Assembly: GCF_005222205.1 (NCBI RefSeq)
Contig: NZ_CP032346.1
Location: 1,479,501-1,543,500, forward strand
Direction of reading: 5' to 3'
Source of the DNA: Azospirillum brasilense
Lineage (GTDB): Bacteria; Pseudomonadota; Alphaproteobacteria; Azospirillales; Azospirillaceae
Length of the DNA: 64,000 bases
Shown here: piece by piece, positions 9,445-18,078 of the stretch
How the letters are laid out: every line of letters begins with the position of its first letter
Numbering within the stretch: position 1 is the first letter of the stretch
Program-made: the position numbers and the translations under genes
Notes under the pieces: model-generated
Seen by the model: only the letters and a program-made list of their open reading frames with translations
The model's database searches: none
What the model was told of the DNA's origin: nothing

Positions 9445-10725
9445 TTACTTCTGGGCGAGCACGCGGGCGGTGATCAGACGCTGCGCCTCGTCCATGGCGG
9501 TCTGCGGGGCGACGCCACCCTGGAGCACCTTGAGGAGCTGCTGGACGATGATCTGCTGGATCTCCGGCGCCTTGGTCTCAAGCCCCTGCGGCAGGGCGGG
9601 CACGCTGTTCGGGGTCTGCGCGTCGTAGACCTTCAGCCAGGGCATGGCCTGAAGCTCCTCCGGCGTGCGCTCCACCGTCGTCGCGACGTTGGCGGCGCCG
9701 AGCAGGGTCTGGAGTTCCTGCTGCTGCTGGGGCTGGAGCGCCCATTGCAGGAACTTGCCGGCGGCGTCCTTCACCTTGGTGTTGGCGTTGATGGTCACCG
9801 GAGCCAGGATCATGCCCTGCTCCTTGTGCGGGAAGGGCGACGGGGCGGCGGCGATGGGGTGCGCCTTGCCCTGCGAGGTCAGGATGGTGGCGACGCCGCC
9901 GTTGTCGATCTCCATGGCGACCTTGCCTTCCCAGAACATCCGCCGGTAGGTGGCGGCGTCGGTGCCCTTGGGGATCATGCCGGCGTCGTAGACGGTCTTG
10001 TAGGCGGCGACACCCGCCACGACCTCCGGGCTGTTGAAGGTCGGCGTGCCGTCCGGCTTGGACCAGCGCCCGCCGAAGCCGTAGACGAAGTTGGTCAGGT
10101 CGTACCAGACGCCGCCGCGCTCGGCCATCGTGGCGCGGAAGGCGAAGCCGTAGTTGCCGTCCTTCGTCGCCTCCTTGCCGAGCTTCACGAACTCCTCGAA
10201 GGTCTTGGGCGGCGTGCCGTTGGGCAGCAGCGCGGCGTTGTAGACCATCGCGTAGTTGGCGGTGTCAAAAGCGAAGCCGTAGCGCTTGCCCTCGACCTTC
10301 ATGTACTGGTCGGCGGCGGTGAAGGTGTGGGCGCCGTCCTTCACGATGTCGTCGATCGGCAGGACCGACTTGGCGGCGACCGCCGCGTAGAACTCCGGCA
10401 GGTCGAAGCGGATGACGTCGGGGCCGCCGTTGCCGCCCATCTGCGTGAAGATGGTGGTGGCGAAGGAGGAGAAGGGGATGGTGACCGGCTTCACCTCGAT
10501 GTCGGGCTGGGACTGGTTGAACTTCTCCACCCAGGCCTTCAGCCGGTCGCCGCGGCCGACCTCGGCGAAGTGGGACGCAGCGAAGGTCACCACCGTCTTT
10601 CCGGAAGCCGATTTATCAGACGATTGGGCCAGGGCGACCGACGCGGTGCCCAGCGCCAAAGCGGCGGCCAGCCCGCCGGCCAGAAGGGGGGTGATGCCCG
10701 TGATTGCGCTCAGAAACGGCTTCAT
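9445..10725 (-). CDS. ABC transporter extracellular carbohydrate-binding protein
   Basis: A 426-residue periplasmic protein that would capture the substrate for the permease pair. The ATG at 10725 follows a strong AGGAGG ribosome site. It opens a Sec signal peptide: basic start MKPFLS, a hydrophobic core at about residues 8-30, and cleavage near ALAQ. The mature part has the family-1 (MalE/UgpB-like) fold pattern: an early FAASHF.EVG stretch, IDDIVKDG, and a conserved W.P..NG-type region. The open frame extends further upstream, but those residues are non-secretory and read into the upstream aldehyde dehydrogenase gene. It is the first transport gene in the operon. Confidence 0.92.
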   Translation of the reverse strand: MKPFLSAITGITPLLAGGLAAALALGTASVALAQSSDKSASGKTVVTFAASHFAEVGRGDRLKAWVEKFNQSQPDIEVKPVTIPFSSFATTIFTQMGGNGGPDVIRFDLPEFYAAVAAKSVLPIDDIVKDGAHTFTAADQYMKVEGKRYGFAFDTANYAMVYNAALLPNGTPPKTFEEFVKLGKEATKDGNYGFAFRATMAERGGVWYDLTNFVYGFGGRWSKPDGTPTFNSPEVVAGVAAYKTVYDAGMIPKGTDAATYRRMFWEGKVAMEIDNGGVATILTSQGKAHPIAAAPSPFPHKEQGMILAPVTINANTKVKDAAGKFLQWALQPQQQQELQTLLGAANVATTVERTPEELQAMPWLKVYDAQTPNSVPALPQGLETKAPEIQQIIVQQLLKVLQGGVAPQTAMDEAQRLITARVLAQK

Positions 10726-10825
10726 GCTGCGTCCTCCTCTGAATTTGTTCGTTTGCTGTCTTTTTTGGTTGGATTGGCCCGCAATCCGGGAACCATACCA
10801 GAGTATGCGGGCCGGTGGTCGGGGT

Positions 10826-12406
10826 TCAGTGCCGGCCCAACGCTCCGTCGACCCGACGCCACAACCCCAGCGGGTTGCCGTCGCGCAGGGGTTCCGGCAG
10901 CAGGTCGGCCGGGATGTCCTGGTAGCAGACGGGCCGCAGGAACCGCTCGATGGCCGCCGTGCCGACCGAGGTGGTGCGGCTGTCCGACGTGGCCGGGAAG
11001 GGGCCGCCATGCACCATGGCGTGGCAGACCTCGACGCCGGTCGGCCAGCCGTTGGCCAGGATGCGGCCGGCCTTGCGCTCCAGCGTCGGCAGCAGGACCG
11101 CCGCCGCTCCGGTGTCAGCCGCGTCCATCTGCAGGGTCGCGGTGAGCTGGCCGTCCAGCCGCTCCGCCACCGCGCGCAAAGATTCCAGATCCGGGCAGCG
11201 GATGAGCAGCGAGGCGGCGCCGAACACCTCCTCGCGCAGGGCCGGATCGTCGAGGAAAGCGTCGGCGGTCGTGGCGAACAGCGCCGCCCGGCACCGGTTG
11301 GGGCCGTCGCCGTCCAGCCCGCGGGCCAGCGTCGCCACGAGGGCGTTGTCGGCCAGGGCGGCCACCCCGGCGTCGAAGGCGGCGTGGATGCCCGGCGTCA
11401 GCATGGTCGGCGCCGCGCTGCCGCCCAGCGCGTCCACGGCGGACGCTACGAAGCGGTCGAGGTCCGGCCCGTCCACCGCCAGCAGGATGCCGGGGTTGGT
11501 GCAGAACTGCCCGGCGCCCAGCGTCAGCGAGGCGACGAAGCTCTTGCCCAGCGCCTCCGCCCGCGCGGCGAGCGCCGCCGGCAGCAGGAAGACCGGGTTG
11601 ATGCTGCTCATCTCCGCGTAGACGGGGATCGGCTCCGGACGCCTGGCCGCCACCTCCATGAGCGCCACGCCGCCGCGGCGCGATCCGGTGAAGCCGACCG
11701 CCTTGATGCGCGGGTCGGCGACGAGCGCCGTGCCCACCGACGAGCCGGCGCCGAACATCAGCGAGAAGACGCCCTCCGGCAGCCCGCATTCGGCGACGGC
11801 GGCCTGGACGGCGCGGCCGACGAGCTCCGACGTGCCGGGATGGGCGGAGTGGGCCTTGACCACCACCGGGCAGCCGGCGGCGAAGGCCGAGGCGGTGTCG
11901 CCCCCGGCCACCGAGAAGGCCAGCGGGAAGTTGCTGGCGCCGAACACCGCCACGGGGCCGAGCGGGATGCGGCGCTGGCGCAGGTCGGGGCGGGGCAGGG
12001 GCGCCCGCTCCGGCAGGGCCGGGTCGATGCGGGCGCCGATCCAGCTTCCCTCCCGCACCACCGCGGCGAAGAGGCGGAGCTGGCCGACGGTGCGCCCGCG
12101 CTCCCCCTCCAGCCGGGCGCGCGGCAGGCCGCTTTCAGCCATGGCGCGGACGATGAGGGCGTCGCCGAGGTCCAGGATGTTGCGGGCGACCGCCTCCAGA
12201 AAGACGGCGCGGTCCTCCCGCGCGGTCTCGCGGAAGCGGTCGAAGGCGTCCCAGGCGAGCTGGCAGGCGCGGTCGACCTCCGCCGTCCCGCCGCCGCCGA
12301 AGGCGGGTTCCAGCTTCGCCCCGGTGGACGGGTCGATGGCGTGGATCTCGCCGTTGCGGCCGCGGTGGCTCTCGGCGCCGATCAGCATCATGCCGGTGAG
12401 GGTCAC
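10826..12406 (-). CDS. Aldehyde dehydrogenase, 2,5-dioxovalerate (alpha-ketoglutarate semialdehyde) dehydrogenase type
   Basis: A 526-residue NAD(P)-dependent dehydrogenase of the KGSADH branch, which oxidises alpha-ketoglutarate semialdehyde to 2-oxoglutarate in pentose and hexuronate oxidative pathways. Visible features are the cofactor-site stretch GPVAVFGASNFPLAFSVAGG, the general-base glutamate in YAEMSSINPVF, and the nucleophile in GAGQFCTNPG near residue 300. This last motif, with its Asn-Pro after the Cys, is typical of KGSADH rather than generic aldehyde dehydrogenases. Translation probably starts at a GTG at 12406 after AAAGGA. The next gene upstream is a FAH-family dehydratase, exactly the preceding step of a Weimberg-type route, which supports the call. 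Confidence 0.9.
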   Translation of the reverse strand: MTLTGMMLIGAESHRGRNGEIHAIDPSTGAKLEPAFGGGGTAEVDRACQLAWDAFDRFRETAREDRAVFLEAVARNILDLGDALIVRAMAESGLPRARLEGERGRTVGQLRLFAAVVREGSWIGARIDPALPERAPLPRPDLRQRRIPLGPVAVFGASNFPLAFSVAGGDTASAFAAGCPVVVKAHSAHPGTSELVGRAVQAAVAECGLPEGVFSLMFGAGSSVGTALVADPRIKAVGFTGSRRGGVALMEVAARRPEPIPVYAEMSSINPVFLLPAALAARAEALGKSFVASLTLGAGQFCTNPGILLAVDGPDLDRFVASAVDALGGSAAPTMLTPGIHAAFDAGVAALADNALVATLARGLDGDGPNRCRAALFATTADAFLDDPALREEVFGAASLLIRCPDLESLRAVAERLDGQLTATLQMDAADTGAAAVLLPTLERKAGRILANGWPTGVEVCHAMVHGGPFPATSDSRTTSVGTAAIERFLRPVCYQDIPADLLPEPLRDGNPLGLWRRVDGALGRH

Positions 12407-12421
12407 GGGCGGGTCCTTTCC

Positions 12422-12486
12422 TGGTCTCGGTGCTCTTGGTCTCGGTGCTCTCGGGCTTGGTGCTCTCGGGCTTGGTGCTCTCGGTC
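12422..12486. repeat. 15-bp tandem repeats in the spacer between two catabolic genes
   Basis: Four units of 15 bases lie in the 91-base spacer: TGGTCTCGGTGCTCT twice, then CGGGCTTGGTGCTCT twice, followed by a partial fifth. The period is a multiple of three, but neither flanking gene reads into it. It appears to be a simple expansion in a leader or spacer and could alter spacing or mRNA structure ahead of the dehydrogenase gene. Confidence 0.8.
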
Positions 12487-12497
12487 TGGGGGCGGCA

Positions 12498-13682
12498 TCA
12501 GCCGAGCAGGCCGCGGCCCGCGAGGTTCCGCATCAGCGCGGCGGCGCCGAAATCCCAGGGCGCGCAGTCGGCGCAATGGCGGACCCGGTTGGTCAGGCTG
12601 CCCAGCGCCGGGGCGGTGATGGTCACCACATCGTCCAGCTTGTGGGTGAAGCCCTCGCCCGGACGGTCGCGGTCCTCGACCGGCGCGAACATGGTGCCGA
12701 GCAGCAGGACGAAGCCGTCCGGATACTGGTGGTTCTCGCCGATGGTGGCCTCCACCAGCTCCACCGGATCGCGGCTGATCTGCGACATGGAGCTGGAGCC
12801 CTCCAGCCGGAAACCGTCGCTGCCCTCGACCACCAGCCCAAGCTCGGCGCTGCGCACACCGTCCAGCGTGAAGCGGTCGTCGAACAGGCGGATGAACGGG
12901 CCGATGGAGCCGCTGGCGTTGTTGTCCTTGGCCTTGCCGAGCAGCAGGGCGGAGCGCCCCTCGACGTCGCGCAGGTTCATGTCGTTGCCGAGCGTGGCGC
13001 CGACGATGTCCCCGCGACTGGAGGCCAGGACGGCGATCTCCGGCTCCGGGTTGTTCCACACCGAATAGGGCGGGATGCCGACATGGGCGCCGGTGCCGAC
13101 CGCCGACATCGGCTGGCCCTTGGTGAAGATCTCGGCGTCGGGGCCGATGCCGACCTCCAGATACTGCGACCACACCCCGCGGGCGATCAGCGCCTTCTTG
13201 ACCTCCATGGCCTCCGGCGAGCCGGGCTTCAGGCTGGACAGGTCGCGCCCGATCAGCGCGTCGATGTCGGCGCGGATGGCCAGCGCCTTTTCCGGGGCGC
13301 CGCGCGCCTGCTCCTCGATGACGCGCTCCAGCAGGCTGACCACGAAGGTCACGCCGGACGCCTTCACCGCCTGGAGGTCGATGGGGGCCAGCAGCCAGGG
13401 CCGCTCCGGGTTGCGCCGGTCCTCGTCGGAGTTGGCGAGGATGGCGGCGGCGGTGCCGATCCACTCGCCGGGGATGTCGCGGGCCAGATCCGCGGCGGCG
13501 CCGGTCTCCACCAGATCGCGCACGGTGGGCGCGTCGCGGCTGGTGATGTCGAACACGTCCCGGCCGCGCACGGCGATGACCGAGGGGCCGACGCCGGGGC
13601 GCCAGGCGCGCCCGACCAGAAGCGCGCCCTCGTCCGCCGGCAGGGCGGCGGCGGGGTCGAGGGGAAGGGGTCGCTTGCTCAT
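12498..13682 (-). CDS. Fumarylacetoacetate hydrolase-family 2-keto-3-deoxy-sugar-acid dehydratase
   Basis: The 394-residue protein matches the long FAH-family dehydratases (XylX/AraD1-like). These remove water from 2-keto-3-deoxypentonates to give alpha-ketoglutarate semialdehyde. The C-terminal half carries the metal-site signature as YSVWNNPEPEIAVL (the E.E ligand pair) and downstream GNDMNLRDVEG. The N-terminal ~90 residues are a cap typical of the XylX group. It is followed by the semialdehyde dehydrogenase that would use its product. Substrate identity (arabonate, xylonate or another acid) cannot be read from sequence. A plain acylpyruvate hydrolase is a less likely alternative because of the length and the partner gene. 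Confidence 0.85.
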   Translation of the reverse strand: MSKRPLPLDPAAALPADEGALLVGRAWRPGVGPSVIAVRGRDVFDITSRDAPTVRDLVETGAAADLARDIPGEWIGTAAAILANSDEDRRNPERPWLLAPIDLQAVKASGVTFVVSLLERVIEEQARGAPEKALAIRADIDALIGRDLSSLKPGSPEAMEVKKALIARGVWSQYLEVGIGPDAEIFTKGQPMSAVGTGAHVGIPPYSVWNNPEPEIAVLASSRGDIVGATLGNDMNLRDVEGRSALLLGKAKDNNASGSIGPFIRLFDDRFTLDGVRSAELGLVVEGSDGFRLEGSSSMSQISRDPVELVEATIGENHQYPDGFVLLLGTMFAPVEDRDRPGEGFTHKLDDVVTITAPALGSLTNRVRHCADCAPWDFGAAALMRNLAGRGLLG

Positions 13683-13713
13683 GGGTGCCTCTCCTCTTGC
13701 TTGCGCCGGGTCG

Positions 13714-14511
13714 TTACTTGCGCCGGAAGACCGGGCTGCGCTTTTCCTTGAAGGCGGCGCGCCCCTCGGCGGCGTCCGCGGTGGCGAAGCAGATGGTCTG
13801 CAGGTCGCGCTCGTACTCGATGGCCTTTTCCACCGGCATGGTGTGGGCGGCCTTCAGGTTCAGCTTCGCCGTCTCCGCCGCGATGGGGGCGCGGCTGGCG
13901 ACGATGGCGGCGATCTCCTGCGCGCGGGCGAGCAGACGGTCGGCGGGCACCACCTCGCTGACGAGGCCCCAGGCCAGCGCCTTGTCCGCCGGGATCGGGT
14001 CGCCGGTCAGGATCATCATCGCGGCGTTGGAGGTGCCGATGGAGTGCGAGAGGAAGGCCGCGACGCCGCCGCCGCCGATCCAGCCGAGCTTGATCTCCGG
14101 CGCGCCGAACTGGGCGTTCTCCGACGCGATGCGGATGTCGCAGCTCATCGCCGTCTCCAGCCCGCCGCCGAAGGCGTAGCCGTTGACCGCGGCGATGCTC
14201 GGCTTGCGCAGACCGCGGATGGCGTCGCAATAGTCCTCGCGGTTGCGGAAGTTCCAGGCGGTGTCGTAGCGGTCCAGCTCGCGGATGTCGGAGCCGCAGC
14301 AGAAGGCGCGCGGCCCGGCGCCGGTCAGCACGACGCAGCGGATGTCGTCGTCGGCGTTGCAGCGGGCGACGGCGGCGACCAGCTCCGCGGCCATCTCCGG
14401 GGTCACCGCGTTCAGCTTCTGCGGGCGGTCGAGCGTGATGGTGGCGACGAAGCCGTCCACCGTGACGGTGACCGCGCCAAGCGCCGGATCGGGGGTGTTG
14501 AGCGAGTCCAT
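13714..14511 (-). CDS. Enoyl-CoA hydratase/isomerase family protein
   Basis: A 265-residue crotonase-fold protein. The oxyanion-hole segment AFCCGSDIRE and the active-site region GGGLETAMSCDIRIA, then APEIKLGW, are all present, with the catalytic-position glutamates retained. The ATG at 14511 is preferred over an in-frame start 30 bases upstream, which would overlap the preceding gene. The preceding stop codon is 11 bases upstream. With the CoA-transferase two genes earlier it implies a CoA-thioester branch in this operon. The exact substrate is unknown. Confidence 0.88.
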   Translation of the reverse strand: MDSLNTPDPALGAVTVTVDGFVATITLDRPQKLNAVTPEMAAELVAAVARCNADDDIRCVVLTGAGPRAFCCGSDIRELDRYDTAWNFRNREDYCDAIRGLRKPSIAAVNGYAFGGGLETAMSCDIRIASENAQFGAPEIKLGWIGGGGVAAFLSHSIGTSNAAMMILTGDPIPADKALAWGLVSEVVPADRLLARAQEIAAIVASRAPIAAETAKLNLKAAHTMPVEKAIEYERDLQTICFATADAAEGRAAFKEKRSPVFRRK

Positions 14512-14521
14512 GGGATGGGCC

Positions 14522-15685
14522 TTATCGTTCGGCGCCGGCAACCGGGCGGCTGGCGGCGTAGCGGTGTTGCAGACGGTCGAGCAACGCCGGGTGCGGCGTG
14601 CCGTCGGCCAGCGCGTCGCGGATCATCGCCGCGGCTTCGGCCTGGAAAGCGATGTAGCCGGCGTGGCGCGGGCGGACATAGGCGGCCTCCAGCGTCGCGG
14701 CGGTGTTGCGGTAGAAACCGCCCCAGCGGGCGTTCACCGCCTCGTCCGCCCAGGCGTCGCGGCGGCTCGGCTGGCCGTCGTGGGCCGGGATGAAGCTCCG
14801 CTGCGCCTCGGCGCCGAGCAGCCAGCGCAGATGGTCGAGCAGGGCCGGCGTCACCTCGCAGCGCACGGAGACGCCGATGCCGGTGCCGCCCAGCGTCGAA
14901 CCGGGACGCCCGCCCGCCGTGGCGCGCGGCGCGTCGGCGAAGGTGACCGGCTTCTCGCCCGCCGTGGTGGGGGCCGCGTAGTTGACGTAGCCGTAGACCA
15001 GCGGGCAGAGCGCCACCTCATCCGTGCGGGCCATGTGACCGAGCAGCCCGATGGGGTTCAGCCCGCGCACCGCCGCCGGCATCCGCCCGGCCAGCCTCGC
15101 CATGAGGTCGAGCGCCTGCGTCCCCACCTCCGCCGAGACCAGCCGGTCGGGATCGGCCACCGCGGGCGGATCGCCGAAGGCCGCCGCCAAGGACAGGAAG
15201 GTCAGGCAGGCGTGCGGCCCGGCCAGCGACAGGGCGACCGGCGCCCGTTCGGACAGGCTCGCCACCTCCGCCCAGGTGACGGGGATCGGCCCGTCCAGAA
15301 GGTCGGCGCGGCAGGCCGTGACCTGCGTCGCCGCGTCGAGCGGCAGCGCCCAATGCCGGTCCGCGAAGCGGTAGCTGGCGAGGCTCGGCCCGATGCTGTC
15401 GCGCTGCCAGCCGGCAATGTCCCCGGCGGTGAACAGGTCCTCCAGCGGGATCAGGCCGCGTTCCGCCACGGCCTCCCCGACATGCGGATGGTCCAGCACG
15501 ATCAGGTCGTAGCGGGCGCAGAGGTCGCCGATCGGATGGGCCTCGAAGCCTTCGAGCGGCTGCTTGTCCCAGTCGATGGCAAGATCGGGGGCAAGCCCGG
15601 CGCGCGCCCCGTCCAGCCCGGCCGCCGCGGCGGCCAAGGCGTTATAGCCGCGCGGGTGGTCCCAGGTCAGCGCGCGGTAGCGCAT
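14522..15685 (-). CDS. Solute-binding-protein-like protein without a signal peptide
   Basis: A 387-residue protein that resembles family-1 extracellular sugar-binding proteins in several stretches, including an N-terminal DLCARYDLIVLDHPHVGEA segment, LPLDAATQV and a C-terminal helical part. It begins directly at MRYRALTWDHPRGY with no hydrophobic leader, lipobox or Tat motif. The ATG at 15685 overlaps the end of the CoA-transferase gene by 19 bases, so an upstream signal peptide is excluded in this arrangement. It lies between CoA-transferase and enoyl-CoA hydratase genes rather than beside the permeases. I infer a cytoplasmic binding or catalytic role. It is not the receptor of the ABC system, which has its own binding protein at 9445-10725. 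Confidence 0.8.
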   Translation of the reverse strand: MRYRALTWDHPRGYNALAAAAAGLDGARAGLAPDLAIDWDKQPLEGFEAHPIGDLCARYDLIVLDHPHVGEAVAERGLIPLEDLFTAGDIAGWQRDSIGPSLASYRFADRHWALPLDAATQVTACRADLLDGPIPVTWAEVASLSERAPVALSLAGPHACLTFLSLAAAFGDPPAVADPDRLVSAEVGTQALDLMARLAGRMPAAVRGLNPIGLLGHMARTDEVALCPLVYGYVNYAAPTTAGEKPVTFADAPRATAGGRPGSTLGGTGIGVSVRCEVTPALLDHLRWLLGAEAQRSFIPAHDGQPSRRDAWADEAVNARWGGFYRNTAATLEAAYVRPRHAGYIAFQAEAAAMIRDALADGTPHPALLDRLQHRYAASRPVAGAER

Positions 15686-16914
15686 GCCCGAACCTCCTCT
15701 TCCTCCGCCTCCGGCTCGGTGGCGGCGACGACGCCGGCGGCCAGCAGGCGGTCGATGGCCTCGGCGGTGAAGCCGGCGGCCTCCAGCACCTCGCGGGTGT
15801 GCTCGCCGGTCAGGGGGGCGCCGCGCTCGACCTCGGACGGGGTCTTGGAGAACTTGATCGGGAAGCCCGGCGTCTTGACGCGGCCCTCGGTCGGGTGGTC
15901 GTACTCGACGAAGGTGCCGTTGTGCTTGATCTGCGGGTCGTTCACGAGGTCGGCGTAGCCGTAGACCGGCCCGGCCCAGACCCCGGCGGCGTTGAACAGC
16001 TCCAGCCACTCCGCGGAGGTCTTCGCGGTCAGCCGGTCGCGGGTCTTGGCGAAGATTTCGTCGCGGCGCGACCAGCTGTCGGTCTCGTCCTCCATGTCGA
16101 GGAAGGACGGCTCGCCGATCAGCTCGCCCAGCAGCTTCAGCGGCGGGAAGGCCACGATGATGAAGCCGTCGCTGGTGGCGAAGGCGCCGTAGGGCGCGCG
16201 GATGTAGACGTGGGCGTGCGGCTCGGCGGAGCGGGTCTGCGGCTTGCCGCCGACCGTGAAGACCGACAGCTCCTGCATCTGGATCGTCGTGATGGCGTCC
16301 AGCATGTTGACCTGGACAAGCTGGCCCTCGCCGGTGCGCTCGCGGTGGAGCAGGGCGGCCAGCACGCCTTCGAAGGCGGTGTAGCCGGTGATGGCGTCCA
16401 CCAGATACTGGCCGGCGGGGGTCGGGGCCTCGCCCTCGCGGCCCGCCGACAGCATGGCGCCGGACATGCCCTGCAACAGCAGGTCCTGGCCCGGACGCTG
16501 GACGTAGGGGCCGGTCTCGCCATAGCCGGAAATCGACAGGTAGATCAGGCGCGGATTGATCGCCGAGAGCGATTCATAGTCCACGCCCAGCCGCTTGGCG
16601 ACGCCCGGCCGGTAGTTCTGAAGGAACACGTCGGCGGTCTTGACCAGCTCCATCAGCAGGGCCTTGCCCTCGGCGTTCTTCAGGTCGACGGCGAGCGAGC
16701 GCTTGTTCCGGTTCAGCGACAGGAAGGAGACGTTCACCTTGTTGCCGGTGATGCCGCCCGCCGCGGTGTGGCGCTGCCACTCGCCGGTCACCGGCTCCAC
16801 CTTCACCACGTCGGCGCCGAGGTCGCCCAGGCGCTGCGCCGCCAGCGGGCCGGCCATGGCGATGGAGCAGTCGAGCACACGGTAACCGCTGAGGATGTTG
16901 CGTTTCTTGTCCAT
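15667..16914 (-). CDS. Class III (CaiB/BaiF) CoA-transferase
   Basis: A 415-residue family III CoA-transferase that moves CoA between carboxylic acids in the cytoplasm. It shows the N-terminal GYRVLDCSIAMAGPLAAQRLGDLGADVVKVE pattern in parts, SLNRNKRSL, and the catalytic aspartate in RPGQDLLLQG. It ends in an acidic tail (EEEE) and overlaps the next gene. Together with the hydratase and SDR genes it suggests activation of an organic acid to a CoA ester. No acceptor or donor can be assigned from sequence. Confidence 0.92.
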   Translation of the reverse strand: MDKKRNILSGYRVLDCSIAMAGPLAAQRLGDLGADVVKVEPVTGEWQRHTAAGGITGNKVNVSFLSLNRNKRSLAVDLKNAEGKALLMELVKTADVFLQNYRPGVAKRLGVDYESLSAINPRLIYLSISGYGETGPYVQRPGQDLLLQGMSGAMLSAGREGEAPTPAGQYLVDAITGYTAFEGVLAALLHRERTGEGQLVQVNMLDAITTIQMQELSVFTVGGKPQTRSAEPHAHVYIRAPYGAFATSDGFIIVAFPPLKLLGELIGEPSFLDMEDETDSWSRRDEIFAKTRDRLTAKTSAEWLELFNAAGVWAGPVYGYADLVNDPQIKHNGTFVEYDHPTEGRVKTPGFPIKFSKTPSEVERGAPLTGEHTREVLEAAGFTAEAIDRLLAAGVVAATEPEAEEEEVRACATAR

Positions 16915-16981
16915 GATGTCCGGGTCTTGTTGCCGTGGGTCCGCCGGCCATGGCGGAAGGATGGGGCGAAGGGATGGATGG

Positions 16982-17746
16982 TCAGCCGTTGGTCGCCGGG
17001 GCTTGCGCGAAGAAGGCGCGGTTCCAGACGGGGCTGATGAGGATTTCGTTGACGCAGACGTGGGGCGGCATCTCGGCCACGAAGCGGATGGTGCGGCCCA
17101 GGTCTTCGGGCTGGAGCAGGCGCGCCATTTCCTCTGCCGGAGGCGGGGAGGGGCGCTGGCCCAGCAGGTCGGTCGCCACCTCGCCCGGCATGACCACGCA
17201 GGAGCGCAGGCCGTTGCGCCATTCCTCCATGTTCAGGCTGTGGCTCAGCGTCACCAGCGCCTGCTTGGTCGCGTTGTAGCCGGGTCCGCCGAGGACGAGC
17301 GCGTGCCGCCCGACCCAGGAGGACACGATGATGACGGTGCCGGACCGGCGCTCCCGCATGGCGGGCAGCACCGCTTGGATGGCGTGCATGGTGCCGTTCA
17401 GGTTGACGTCGACCAGACGCCGCCAGCCCTCCGTCCCGAGGTCGCGGAAGCTGCGGTTGGGCAGGTTCATCCCGGCGCTGGCGACCAGCGTGTCGATCCG
17501 CCCGTGGCGGTCGAGGATCGCCGCCGCCACGCGCCGCACCGCCGCCTCGTCGGCCACGTCGAGGACCGCGGTCTCGGCCCTGCCGCCGGCGGCGCGGATG
17601 GACTCCGCCACGCGGTGGAGCGCGTCTTCGCGCCGTCCGGACAGGACGACGGCGGCGCCGCCCTGCGCCAGCGCCCGCGCGCCGGCCTCCCCGATTCCGC
17701 TGCCGCCGCCGGTGACCCAGGCGACGCTGTCCGCAAGAACGCTCAT
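16982..17746 (-). CDS. Short-chain dehydrogenase/reductase (SDR)
   Basis: A 254-residue classical SDR with the cofactor motif TGGGSGIG (12-19), the NAG-like motif in VASAGMN, the catalytic Ser in IIVSSWVG and the YNATK pair. The ATG at 17746 gives the normal SDR N-terminus; the frame is open further upstream but reads through the operator region. It is the first gene of the long minus-strand operon, and its promoter region is shared with the divergent LacI-family regulator. The likely role is oxidation or reduction of the incoming sugar or hydroxy acid. Confidence 0.92.
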   Translation of the reverse strand: MSVLADSVAWVTGGGSGIGEAGARALAQGGAAVVLSGRREDALHRVAESIRAAGGRAETAVLDVADEAAVRRVAAAILDRHGRIDTLVASAGMNLPNRSFRDLGTEGWRRLVDVNLNGTMHAIQAVLPAMRERRSGTVIIVSSWVGRHALVLGGPGYNATKQALVTLSHSLNMEEWRNGLRSCVVMPGEVATDLLGQRPSPPPAEEMARLLQPEDLGRTIRFVAEMPPHVCVNEILISPVWNRAFFAQAPATNG

Positions 17747-17859
17747 GTCTTGCCTGCTTCGTTGCTTGTCTTTGTTGCTTGCCCGCCGTGCGCCCATCGG
17801 GCCGCCGCGGTGTCCCTCCCCGCGTTCCCCGGATCGTCCGCCTTCGCGTTCGTTCCGAG

Positions 17860-17950
17860 TGACCGCTAACGTGACCGGTAACATGATTGGTTGGGGCAAT
17901 CAAGCATCTTCGGCGAGCGATAACGTTAGCGTTCACGTGACCGCTAACAT
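17860..17950. promoter_or_regulatory. Divergent control region with repeated LacI-type operator half-sites
   Basis: The 332-base gap between the SDR and LacI genes carries the motif TGACCGCTAAC(G/A)TGA as direct repeats near 17860 and 17938. A close variant TGACCGGTAACATGA follows the first copy immediately. A palindromic copy, GCGATAACGTTAGCG, lies at 17917-17931 with the core TAACGTTA. All share CGCTAACG or its complement, and lie 115-205 bases upstream of the SDR start. They are the best candidates for binding by the adjacent regulator. Binding is inferred. Confidence 0.7.
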
Positions 17951-18078
17951 GAAATGCGCTATGAATTGTGGAAACGGTGCCGCACCCGGCTTGCAACGGC
18001 GGGCGCGGCCATGCACAAGAAGGCGGCCGGTCGGTGCCCGAAGGCGGGCCGGCGGAGGCAGGAAAGAGGTCATCCCAG

